Assembly (NCBI RefSeq): GCF_018531445.1
Contig: NZ_JAHDTH010000001.1
Span: forward strand, 62,001 to 126,000
From: Pseudonocardia lacus
Lineage (GTDB): Bacteria; Actinomycetota; Actinomycetes; Mycobacteriales; Pseudonocardiaceae
Length of the DNA: 64,000 nt
Direction: 5' to 3'
Shown: piece by piece, positions 43,940-50,938 of the stretch
Layout: the number at the start of each line of letters is the position of its first letter
How positions within the stretch are numbered: the first letter of the stretch is position 1
Program-made: the position numbers and the translations under genes
The notes under the pieces: model-generated
Told to the model about the DNA's origin: nothing
The model's input: the letters and a program-made list of their open reading frames with translations, nothing else
Databases searched by the model: none

Positions 43940-44944
43940 TCAGCCCGCGTCGCGCAGCCGGAGCAGGTAGGTCGCGGTGAGCGCCACGGCGCGGTCCGCG
44001 TCGTGCGTGAGGTCGGCGAGGGCGCGCGACGCCGTGGGCCCGGGGATGTCGGCGAACGCCTGCGCCAGCCGTCGACGCGCGGGCTGGTCGGTGGTGGCGT
44101 CGGCGAGGCGCTCGACGAGCCGGGCGGCGCTCGCCTCCGCCACCGCGGCGTCGCCGGCCAGTGCGCCGAGCGCATCGGCGGCGTCGGTGTCGTTGGTCCC
44201 CTCGACGACCACGTCGACGAGCGCCGGCACCGCGTCGGTCGAGCCGCGCGCCCCGAGCGCCAGCGCCGCCTGCCGGCGGACCACGGCGTCGGCGTGTGTG
44301 AGGGCGTCGCGCAGCAGCGCGGTGGCCGCATCGCCCGGGATCTCGACGACCGACCGGACGGCGCGCTCGCGCACCTCGGGCCGCGGCGAGGCCAAGGCCT
44401 CGGCCAGCGGTTCGAGGCCGCCGCCGTCCGAGCGCGCCAACGCCCACCGCAGGGCCCCGGCGACGTTCGGGTCCGCCTCGCCCAGCACGGCCTCGACCAG
44501 CGCCTCGGCCGGCACCTCGACCTCCTCGGCGGCCGACAGCGCCGCCCGCTGGCGCTTCCCGGCGCTCTCCGACCCCAGGCCGTGCAGCAGCGCCACCACC
44601 TTCAGGACGTCCTCCCAGCCGGCGGGCTCGGCCGCGTCGATCCGCCGCAGCCTGGTGAGCAGCTCGGTCTCGGCCGCGATGCGCTCCCGCGTCCGCCGGA
44701 CGAGGTCCTCGACCAGCGCCGACGGCGCGAAGCCGGGGTCGTCGAGCGCGCGCCCGACCTCGCGCAGCGACAGCCCCAGCGACCGCAGGCTCTCGATGTG
44801 GAAGATCCGCCGGATGTCGTCGGCGGAGTACTCGCGGTAGCCGGCCGCGGTGCGGCCGGTGGGCCGCACCAGGCCGAGCGAGTCGTAGTGCCGGAGCATG
44901 CGGGCACTGACCCCGGAGCGCCGCGCCACGTCGCCGATCAGCAT
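43940..44944 (-). CDS. MerR-family regulator fused to HEAT repeats
   Basis: A 334-residue protein. Residues 1-70 are a MerR DNA-binding domain (LIGDVARRSGVSARMLRHYDSLGLVRPTGRTAAGYREY), followed by the dimerisation helix. From about 120 on, the usual short effector domain is replaced by HEAT-like helical repeats: EVRERAVRSVVEIPGDAATALLRDALTHADAVVRRQAALALGARG and following. HEAT arrays bind proteins or peptides, so the regulator may sense a partner protein rather than a small molecule. It lies 14 bases after a separate HEAT-repeat protein gene in the same direction. A MerR-type operator precedes the pair. Confidence 0.88.
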   Translation of the reverse strand: MLIGDVARRSGVSARMLRHYDSLGLVRPTGRTAAGYREYSADDIRRIFHIESLRSLGLSLREVGRALDDPGFAPSALVEDLVRRTRERIAAETELLTRLRRIDAAEPAGWEDVLKVVALLHGLGSESAGKRQRAALSAAEEVEVPAEALVEAVLGEADPNVAGALRWALARSDGGGLEPLAEALASPRPEVRERAVRSVVEIPGDAATALLRDALTHADAVVRRQAALALGARGSTDAVPALVDVVVEGTNDTDAADALGALAGDAAVAEASAARLVERLADATTDQPARRRLAQAFADIPGPTASRALADLTHDADRAVALTATYLLRLRDAG

Positions 44945-44958
44945 GGCACCAGCATGGA

Positions 44959-45621
44959 TCAACCCCTTCCGTCGCCGAGGGCCACGATCCGCTTCGCCTC
45001 CTCGACCGCGAACTCGAAGCCGGCGTCCGGGTCGCGCAGCAGCAGTTCCACGACCACCGCGTGCCGGCGGACGTGGGGGTCGGCGTGCGAGGTCGCGGCG
45101 TGCAGGGCCGGCACGGCCGCCTCGCCGAGCGCCACCAGCGCCCGACCGAGGCTCAGCTGCACCTCGCGCCCGCCGCGCCCGAGCTGCGTCGCCAGCGCGG
45201 CGGCCAGCTCGGTCCGCGCGCCGTCGGGCACGAGCACCACCGCGGCCCGCCACGCGCTGCGCGCCACCTCGTCGTCGGCGTCGGTGAGCAGCGCCCGGGT
45301 GATCGCCGGCCAGGCCCGCCGGTCGCCGATCTTGGACAGCGTGTGCAGCGCCTGGCCGCGGGCCTGCGCGATCCGCGAGCCCAGCTCGGCGACGAGCGCC
45401 GGGACCGTCGTCGAGGCCGGGTGGCGGGTGAGCGCCCAGGTCAGCATCTCGCGCACCGAGAAGTCGGGCTCGACCGCGCACCGCGCGACGAGCGCCTCGA
45501 CGGTCCGCGGGTCCGGGGCCGTGCCGATGGCCAGGGCCGCCCGCAGCCGCACCGACGCGCTGTCGGCCTCCAGCGCCCGCAGTGCCTGCGGCGTGTTCGT
45601 GTCCTCGTCCGTCACGGTCAT
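44959..45621 (-). CDS. HEAT-repeat protein
   Basis: A 220-residue protein made almost wholly of HEAT/PBS-lyase-like helical pairs, for example DSASVRLRAALAIGTAPDPRTVEALVARCAVE, FSVREMLTWALTRHP and VALGEAAVPALHAATSHADPHVRRHAVVVELLL. It resembles the HEAT half of the MerR fusion encoded just downstream, suggesting the two interact or arose by duplication. ATG 45621 has GGAGG eight bases upstream. It is probably cotranscribed with the MerR-HEAT gene from the promoter carrying the 45649-45669 palindrome. No enzymatic role is visible. Confidence 0.85.
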   Translation of the reverse strand: MTVTDEDTNTPQALRALEADSASVRLRAALAIGTAPDPRTVEALVARCAVEPDFSVREMLTWALTRHPASTTVPALVAELGSRIAQARGQALHTLSKIGDRRAWPAITRALLTDADDEVARSAWRAAVVLVPDGARTELAAALATQLGRGGREVQLSLGRALVALGEAAVPALHAATSHADPHVRRHAVVVELLLRDPDAGFEFAVEEAKRIVALGDGRG

Positions 45622-45648
45622 CGCGACCACCTCCGGGAGGCAGTCCAG

Positions 45649-45669
45649 ACCTTGTCACCGTGTCAAGGT
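45649..45669. promoter_or_regulatory. MerR-type operator upstream of the HEAT/MerR-HEAT pair
   Basis: Read on the minus strand, ACCTTGACACGGTGACAAGGT is a near-perfect palindrome with 9 of 10 arm pairs. It matches the CTTGACAC-GTGTCAAG style of actinobacterial MerR operators. TTGACC precedes it as a possible -35, placing the palindrome in the spacer as MerR activators require. It lies 28 bases upstream of the HEAT gene start. Confidence 0.75.
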
Positions 45670-45722
45670 CAAGCGGTGTCGCGGTCGAGCACACTCGGCC
45701 GGGCCCGCCCGCGGGTGGTGGG

Positions 45723-46505
45723 CTACTTGCCGAGCCGGCGTTCCCGGCGGCCGTAGTCGCGCAGCGCCCGCAGGAAGTCGACCTTGCGGAAGGCGGGCCA
45801 GAAGGTGTCGCAGAAGTACAGCTCGGCGTGTGCCGACTGCCACAGCAGGAACCCGGACAGCCGCTCCTCGCCGCTGGTCCGGATGATCAGGTCGGGCTCC
45901 GGGCGCCCGGCCGTGTACAGGTGCGCGGCGATGGCCTCGTCGGTGATCCGGGAGGCGACCTCGGCCAGGTCGGCCCCGGCGCGGGCCTCGGCCTCCAGCA
46001 GCGAGCGCAGCGCGTCGACCACCTCGACGCGGCCGTCGTAGCCGACCGCGATGGTGGCGTGGGCCCCGGTGGCGCGGTCGCGGGTGCTCTCCTCGGCGAG
46101 CTTGAGCGCGTGCGCCGTCGAGTCGGGCAGCACGTCGAGCCGGCCGGCCAGGTGGACCTGCCACGGGCTGGCCGGGCCGGCCAGGCGCTCGGTGACGACC
46201 TCCTCGATGACCTCGAGCAGGTGCGCGACCTCGTCGCCGTGGCGCTTGTGCAGGTTGTCGATGGAGGCGACGTAGACGGTGACGTGGTCGATGCCCATCT
46301 CCCGGCACCAGCCCAGGACCTCGTGCACGTGCTCGGCGCCGTAGCGGTGCCCGAGGCGGCCGTCGATGCCGCGCTGGCGGGCCCAGCGGCGGTTGCCGTC
46401 CATGACCAGGGCGACGTGGCGGGGCAGGTTGCCGGCCGACACGCGCTCGGCGAGCCTGCGCTCGTAGAGCCGGTAGATCGGTGAGGACGCCCGGCCGTGT
46501 CGCAC
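45723..46505 (-). CDS. uppS: cis-Prenyltransferase (isoprenyl/decaprenyl diphosphate synthase)
   Basis: A 260-residue UPP-synthase-family enzyme. HVALVMDGNRRWARQRG carries the catalytic Asp36 and diphosphate-binding residues. VTVYVASIDN, the PEPDLIIRTSGEERLSGFLLWQSAHAELYF block and FCDTFWPAF are family signatures. These enzymes condense isopentenyl diphosphate in cis onto an allylic primer for lipid carriers. Actinobacteria carry a short-chain Z-farnesyl (Rv1086-like) and a long-chain (Rv2361c-like) form; the VTVYVASIDNLHKR segment resembles the former, but I cannot decide from sequence alone. GTG 46505 is the start. Confidence 0.92.
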   Translation of the reverse strand: MRHGRASSPIYRLYERRLAERVSAGNLPRHVALVMDGNRRWARQRGIDGRLGHRYGAEHVHEVLGWCREMGIDHVTVYVASIDNLHKRHGDEVAHLLEVIEEVVTERLAGPASPWQVHLAGRLDVLPDSTAHALKLAEESTRDRATGAHATIAVGYDGRVEVVDALRSLLEAEARAGADLAEVASRITDEAIAAHLYTAGRPEPDLIIRTSGEERLSGFLLWQSAHAELYFCDTFWPAFRKVDFLRALRDYGRRERRLGK

Positions 46506-46569
46506 CGTGGGAGGCTACCGGTGCCGCCGCCGGCCGCGGACGAGGTGGTCGAACCCGCCGCGCTCGGTC

Positions 46570-47493
46570 TCAGGCGTCGGCGCGGATGTTCTCGCGCGCC
46601 CAGGTCTCGAAGCTGGTGAGCGGGATCCCGAGCTCCCGCGCGTACTGCGGCCGCCCCGGCTGCTCGGCCACGTTCATCCAGTCGTGCCCGGCGCCCATCG
46701 GCGGCATCCCGGCGGCGACGGCCTCGTCCAGGGTCATGTCCGGTGCGGACAGCGGTGTGCCCAGTGCCCGGGAGAGCACGTCGGCGATCCCGGTCATCGA
46801 CAGGTGGTCGCTGGCGAACTCCAGCTCGACCCGGTCGAAGCGCTCCGGCTCGGCGATGGCGGCGGCGGCCGCGCGACCCACGTCGGCCACGTCGACCAGG
46901 GCCAGCCGGGTCCGCGGCTTGAGGACGCTGACCAGGCCCCCTTCGATGCCGCGCGGGAACAGGAACCGCATCGAGGGCAGGAAGTTCACCATGAAGAAGC
47001 CGGGCTTGATGATCGTCCAGTGCTCGAAGTCCGCCTCGCGGACGCTGTCCTGCACGGCGCTCTTGGCGCTCATGGTCGGCTCCAACGGCGCCCAGCGGCC
47101 CTCCGCCCAGCCGGGGGTCTCGGTGTGCTGCCCGGCGCCGGTCACGGAGGTGTGCACGAACTGCGCCACGCCGGCGGACTTCGCGCCCTCGACGAGGTTG
47201 ATCCCCTGGGTGGCCTCCCCGGCGAAGTCGAAGCCGTCGCCGGTGAAGGCCGGCATCTGCACGGAGAAGACGGCGCGGGCGCCCTTGGCGGCCCGCACGA
47301 TCGAGTCCCGGTCGTGCAGGTCACCGGTGACCAGTTCGGCGCCGAGCGCCTCGACCGCCCGGGCGCGCTCGGTGGTCGTGTCGCGCAGCAGCGCGCGGAC
47401 GGGGACGCCGGCCGCGAGCAGGGCGCGGGCGGTGGCGCCGCCCTGGCGGCCGGTGGCGCCGGTGACCAGGACGGGTGCGGGATCTGCTGACAT
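46570..47493 (-). CDS. NmrA/HSCARG-like NAD(P)-binding protein
   Basis: A 307-residue atypical SDR. The nucleotide-binding motif is VLVTGATGRQGGATARALL near residue 9, followed by GDLHDRDSIVRAAKGARAVF, and an HTSVTGAGQHT segment replaces the active-site Ser/Tyr/Lys triad. Such proteins act as redox sensors or as quinone/isoflavone-type reductases. ATG 47493 has GAGGAGC upstream. It is divergent from a TetR gene across two operator palindromes, a typical regulator-target pair. Confidence 0.87.
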   Translation of the reverse strand: MSADPAPVLVTGATGRQGGATARALLAAGVPVRALLRDTTTERARAVEALGAELVTGDLHDRDSIVRAAKGARAVFSVQMPAFTGDGFDFAGEATQGINLVEGAKSAGVAQFVHTSVTGAGQHTETPGWAEGRWAPLEPTMSAKSAVQDSVREADFEHWTIIKPGFFMVNFLPSMRFLFPRGIEGGLVSVLKPRTRLALVDVADVGRAAAAAIAEPERFDRVELEFASDHLSMTGIADVLSRALGTPLSAPDMTLDEAVAAGMPPMGAGHDWMNVAEQPGRPQYARELGIPLTSFETWARENIRADA

Positions 47494-47520
47494 GGTGCTC
47501 CTCGACCGTGCGGCAAGAAA

Positions 47521-47569
47521 TGGCGGGGTCCGCCAGTTATGCTGCCGGACGATATGGCGGACCCCGCCA
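47521..47569. promoter_or_regulatory. Paired TetR operators between the NmrA-like and tetR genes
   Basis: TGGCGGGGTCCGCCA (47521-47535) and TGGCGGACCCCGCCA (47555-47569) are each palindromes with 6-bp arms and are exact reverse complements of each other. Their centres are 34 bp apart. Both are flanked on the right by a TTAT (AGTTAT, ACTTAT). They lie in the divergent promoter region and are the likely binding sites of the adjacent TetR protein. Confidence 0.8.
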
Positions 47570-47615
47570 CTTATCAAGCCCGTCCGCCGCGGCGGGCCGA
47601 TCGGAGGACGACGCC

Positions 47616-48182
47616 GTGCCCGACCGCCAGCGCGCCGACGCCCGGCGCAACTACGCGCGCGTGCTCGCCGTCGCCGAGCGGGAGGTCGCCGCCCACGGCG
47701 CCGGCGCCTCCCTGGAGCAGATCGCCCGCACCGCCGGGGTCGGCTCGGCGACGGTGCGCCGGCACTTCCCCACCCGCCGCGCGCTGCTGGAGGCGGTCTC
47801 CCACGGCCGGATCGAGGCGCTGTGCGCGCGCGCCCGTGAGCTGACCGGGGTCGGGGACAGCCGCGACGCCCTGCTGGAGTGGCTCGACGACGTCGTCGAC
47901 TACTGCGTCGCGGCCCGCGGGCTGGCCGAGGCGCTGGCCTACGACCCCGCCGGCGCCGACCCGGTGCGCGGGAACAGTTGCGCCACGACCCTCCAGGACG
48001 CCGGTGAGCCGCTGCTGCGCGCCGCCGTGCGCGACGGCGCCGTCGCAGCGGACGTCACGGTGGAGGAGTTGATCACGCTGATCGTCGGCATCGTGCTGGC
48101 CACCGAGCACCACCCCGGCCCGTCCGCCGCGGCGACCCGGTTGTTCCGGTTGGCCGTGGCCGGGGTGAGCCCGCGCGATTGA
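47616..48182 (+). CDS. TetR-family transcriptional regulator
   Basis: A 188-residue regulator. The DNA-binding region is ARVLAVAEREVAAHGAGASLEQIARTAGVGSATVRRHFPTRRALLEAV, with HF in place of the more usual YYHF. The C-terminal part is a helical SbtR-like domain (ITLIVGIVLATEHHPGPSAAATRLFRLAV). GTG 47616 has GGAGG nine bases upstream; the frame upstream crosses the operators and is not likely translated. It should repress the divergent NmrA-like gene and itself. Confidence 0.9.
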   Translation: MPDRQRADARRNYARVLAVAEREVAAHGAGASLEQIARTAGVGSATVRRHFPTRRALLEAVSHGRIEALCARARELTGVGDSRDALLEWLDDVVDYCVAARGLAEALAYDPAGADPVRGNSCATTLQDAGEPLLRAAVRDGAVAADVTVEELITLIVGIVLATEHHPGPSAAATRLFRLAVAGVSPRD

Positions 48183-48334
48183 CACCGCGACCCGCGATGG
48201 CGCCGGTCGGACCATTGCCCGTCGGACAGCAAATGCTGCCGCTGCCGGCAGGCATCACATCCGCCATCGACCCTGTCCGGCGACCCCGCGCCGTGATGTG
48301 CTCTCCCCGCACGATTCGATTCATGGGGGGAACA

Positions 48335-50602
48335 ATGGGACTTGTCACCACCGATGCCGGGCGGCGTTGGCCGCGCGGCGTCATTCCGTTCGAGATCGAC
48401 GAGATCGCGTTCCCGGAGGGGACGCCGCAGCGCCGGCTCGTCGAGGCCGGAATCACGCTGTGGAACAACGGGCAGCAGTTCGTCCGGCTGGTGCCGCGCG
48501 ACGGGCAGAGCGACCACGTGCAGTTCCGGGAGAGCCCGACGGACTTCGCGAGCCCGGTCGGGCGCCAGGGCGGTCGCCAGCCGCTGTGGTGCGACGTCGG
48601 CTCCAGCAACGAGGTGCGCATCCCCGGCCAGCAGAGCAAGGCGACCCCCGCGCTCGCCGCGTTCGGGGGCCAGCTGCACATCGTGCACCTCGGCGACGCC
48701 TCGAACGACATCTGGCACTCGGTGTTCGACGGCAGCACCTGGACCGCGAACGTGACGATCCCGGATCAGCAGAGCAAGGCGACCCCGGCCCTCGCCGCAT
48801 TCGGGGGCGTGCTGCACATGGTGCACCTGGGAAACACCTCGAACGACATCTGGCACTCGGTTTTCGATGGCACCGCGTGGTCGTCGAACGTGCGGATTCC
48901 CGGGCAGCAGAGCAAGGCCGCGCCGGCGCTGGCGGTGCTGGACGACCGGCTGCACATGGTGCACCTCGGGGACGGCTCGAACGACATCTGGCACTCGGTT
49001 TTCGACGGCAGCGGGTGGTCGTCGAACGTGCGGATTCCCGGGCAGCAGAGCAAGGCCGCGCCGGCGCTGGCGGTGCTGGACGACCGGCTGCACATGGTGC
49101 ACCTCGGGGACGGCTCGAACGACATCTGGCACTCGGTTCTCGACGGCACCGGGTGGACGCCGAACGTGAAGGTCCCCGACCAGCGCAGCTGGGCCACTCC
49201 GGGCCTGGCCGCGCTGAACGGCCGGCTGCACATGGTGCACCGGAGCGAGAGCTCCAGCGCCCTGTGGCACTCCACCTGCGACGGCACCACCTGGACCGCC
49301 GCCGTCGAGGTGGCGGGGGAGAAGAGTTCCGCCGGTCCGGCGCTGGCCGCGTTCGCCGGCCGCGTGCACACGGTGCACCTGGGCGAGAGCTCGACCGACC
49401 TGTGGCACTCCCGCGTCGACCAGGGCGTGTCCGGCTCGGCGACCACGATCGTGCACGAGATCGGGCACGCGGCCGGGCTGCACCACGAGCAGTGCCGCGA
49501 GGACCGCGACGAGTTCGTCCTGGTCGACGAGGACCGCATCAGGGACGGGTACGCGAAGGCCTACCGCAAGCACACCGACGACGCCGACGACAGCGGCCCC
49601 TACGACTACGGCTCGGCCATGCACTACTCGGCGATCGGCTTCGCGAAGGACCCGAGCCTGCCGGTCATGTCGCCCGGCCCGGCGACCGGCGGGTTCCTCA
49701 GCTCGTTCCCGAACATCGGCCAGAGCTTCGGCCTGTCCGCGGGCGACGGCGAGACGCTCTACGCGCTCTACCCGGCCTGGACCGCCACCACCCGCACCGT
49801 CGGGAAGACCAGCCGGCTGGCCCCGGCCGTAGCGGCGCTCGACGACCAACTGCACCTCGTGCACGTCGGCGAGGGTGGCAACCAGCTCTGGCACGCCCGG
49901 TTCGACGGCTCGACCTGGACCGTCGACGTGGTCGTCCCCGGCCAGTCCAGCAAGGCCACCCCGGCGCTCGCGGCGTTCGGCGGCGAGCTGCACATGGTCC
50001 ACCTCGGCGACACCGAGAACGACCTGTGGCACTCCCGGCTCACCGCCTCCGGGTGGACGCCGAACGTGCGCATCCCCGGGCAGCAGAGCCGGGCCACGCC
50101 CGCGCTGGCCGAGTTCGACGGGGCGCTGCACCTGGTCCACCTGGGCGACGACTCGACCACCCTGTGGCACTCGTCGACCACCGACGGCAGCACGTGGACG
50201 CCGAACGTGCGGATCGAGGACCGGGCCAGCGGCGCGCCGCCGGCGCTGGCCGCCCTCCCGGGCGGGCTGCACATGGTGCACGTGGCGGAATCATCGACCG
50301 AGCTGCGGCACTCGGTGTTCGACGGCGCCGGGTGGTCGCCCGCCGAGCGCATCCCCCACCAGAGCACCCGGGCAGCGCCGGCCCTCGCGGCCTACCGGGG
50401 CCGGCTGCACCTGGTCCACCTCGGGGAGAGCGCGACCACCGTGTGGCACTCGGTCTTCGACGGCAGGTGGCGGCCGAACGTGCCGATCGAGGGGCACTCC
50501 AGCACGACCCCGGTGGCGCTGGCCGCGCACCTGGACCGGCTCGCGATGCTGCACCGCGGGGCGGGCTCGGCGAACCTCTGGATGAGCCACCACGACCGCT
50601 GA
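48335..50602 (+). CDS. Astacin-type zinc metalloprotease interrupted by six propeller-like repeats, with six more at the C-terminus
   Basis: A 755-residue protein. Residues 1-91 are the N-terminal lobe of an astacin domain (RRWPRGVIPFEID, then VGRQGGRQPLWC near 76-87). Residues about 92-362 are six 46-residue repeats of the form VRIPGQQSKAxPALA, LHMVHLGD, IWHSVFDG, W. The astacin domain then resumes with ATTIVHEIGHAAGLHHEQ near 374, DRDEFV, the Met-turn SAMHY near 428 and IGQSFGLSAGD. Residues about 486-755 are six further repeats. Zinc ligands and Met-turn are intact. No signal peptide or propeptide is visible from ATG 48335 or ATG 48323. Six blades per set fits two six-bladed beta-propellers, perhaps lectin-like; that fold call is inference. 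Confidence 0.85.
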   Translation: MGLVTTDAGRRWPRGVIPFEIDEIAFPEGTPQRRLVEAGITLWNNGQQFVRLVPRDGQSDHVQFRESPTDFASPVGRQGGRQPLWCDVGSSNEVRIPGQQSKATPALAAFGGQLHIVHLGDASNDIWHSVFDGSTWTANVTIPDQQSKATPALAAFGGVLHMVHLGNTSNDIWHSVFDGTAWSSNVRIPGQQSKAAPALAVLDDRLHMVHLGDGSNDIWHSVFDGSGWSSNVRIPGQQSKAAPALAVLDDRLHMVHLGDGSNDIWHSVLDGTGWTPNVKVPDQRSWATPGLAALNGRLHMVHRSESSSALWHSTCDGTTWTAAVEVAGEKSSAGPALAAFAGRVHTVHLGESSTDLWHSRVDQGVSGSATTIVHEIGHAAGLHHEQCREDRDEFVLVDEDRIRDGYAKAYRKHTDDADDSGPYDYGSAMHYSAIGFAKDPSLPVMSPGPATGGFLSSFPNIGQSFGLSAGDGETLYALYPAWTATTRTVGKTSRLAPAVAALDDQLHLVHVGEGGNQLWHARFDGSTWTVDVVVPGQSSKATPALAAFGGELHMVHLGDTENDLWHSRLTASGWTPNVRIPGQQSRATPALAEFDGALHLVHLGDDSTTLWHSSTTDGSTWTPNVRIEDRASGAPPALAALPGGLHMVHVAESSTELRHSVFDGAGWSPAERIPHQSTRAAPALAAYRGRLHLVHLGESATTVWHSVFDGRWRPNVPIEGHSSTTPVALAAHLDRLAMLHRGAGSANLWMSHHDR
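48877..49138 (+). repeat. 138-bp coding tandem duplication (blades 3 and 4)
   Basis: Bases 48877-49000 and 49015-49138 are identical over 124 bp at a period of 138 bp, exactly one 46-residue blade. The other blades differ at many bases. This pair is therefore a recent duplication or conversion inside the first repeat set of the astacin-like gene. Confidence 0.93.
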
Positions 50603-50608
50603 ACCCGG

Positions 50609-50642
50609 CCGGTGGGTCGCGGCACCGCCCGCGGCCCACCGG
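50609..50642. terminator. Hairpin terminator between the astacin-like and glsB-like genes
   Basis: The arms CCGGTGGGTCGCGG (50609-50622) and CCGCGGCCCACCGG (50629-50642) pair over 14 bp with one T-G wobble around a 6-base loop. It starts seven bases after the astacin-like stop and lies between convergent genes, so it can serve both. Confidence 0.75.
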
Positions 50643-50667
50643 ACGTCGCGCTGCCGGCGGGCGCGGG

Positions 50668-50934
50668 TCAGGCGCGGGACTTGCGCCCGGTCACCTTGTT
50701 GTAGATCACCAGCACGATCACCGCGCCGATGACCGAGCCGATCCAGCCGGCCGGCTGGAAGCCGCGGAACCCGACGGTGAGCAGCCCGAACACGAAGCCG
50801 CCCACGACCGAGCCGACGACGCCGAGCAGGATCGTGCGCACCAGGCCGATGTCGTCCTTGCCGGGCACGATCGCGCGGGCGATGAAGCCGGCGATCAGTC
50901 CGAACAGGATCCAGCCCAGGATGGTCAGCAGCAT
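50668..50934 (-). CDS. GlsB/YeaQ/YmgE family stress-response membrane protein
   Basis: An 88-residue protein with three hydrophobic segments. The family pattern is ILGWILFGLIAGFIARAIVPGKD, then TILLGVVGSVVGGFVFG and IGSVIGAVIVLVIYNK. Also called transglycosylase-associated proteins, they are small membrane proteins induced by stress and of unknown mechanism. It begins five bases after the MgtA-type ATPase stop on the same strand, so it is the second gene of that operon. Confidence 0.9.
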   Translation of the reverse strand: MLLTILGWILFGLIAGFIARAIVPGKDDIGLVRTILLGVVGSVVGGFVFGLLTVGFRGFQPAGWIGSVIGAVIVLVIYNKVTGRKSRA

Positions 50935-50938
50935 GTCG

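Noticed and set aside
48236-48251. Small hairpin CTGCCG-CTGC-CGGCAG after the tetR gene at 47616
   Set aside because: A 6-bp stem is within chance expectation for this base composition, so it was not called a terminator.
48179-48334. Longer N-terminus for the astacin-like protease
   Set aside because: The extra residues contain no signal peptide or astacin propeptide, and GGGGGG lies just upstream of the ATG at 48335.
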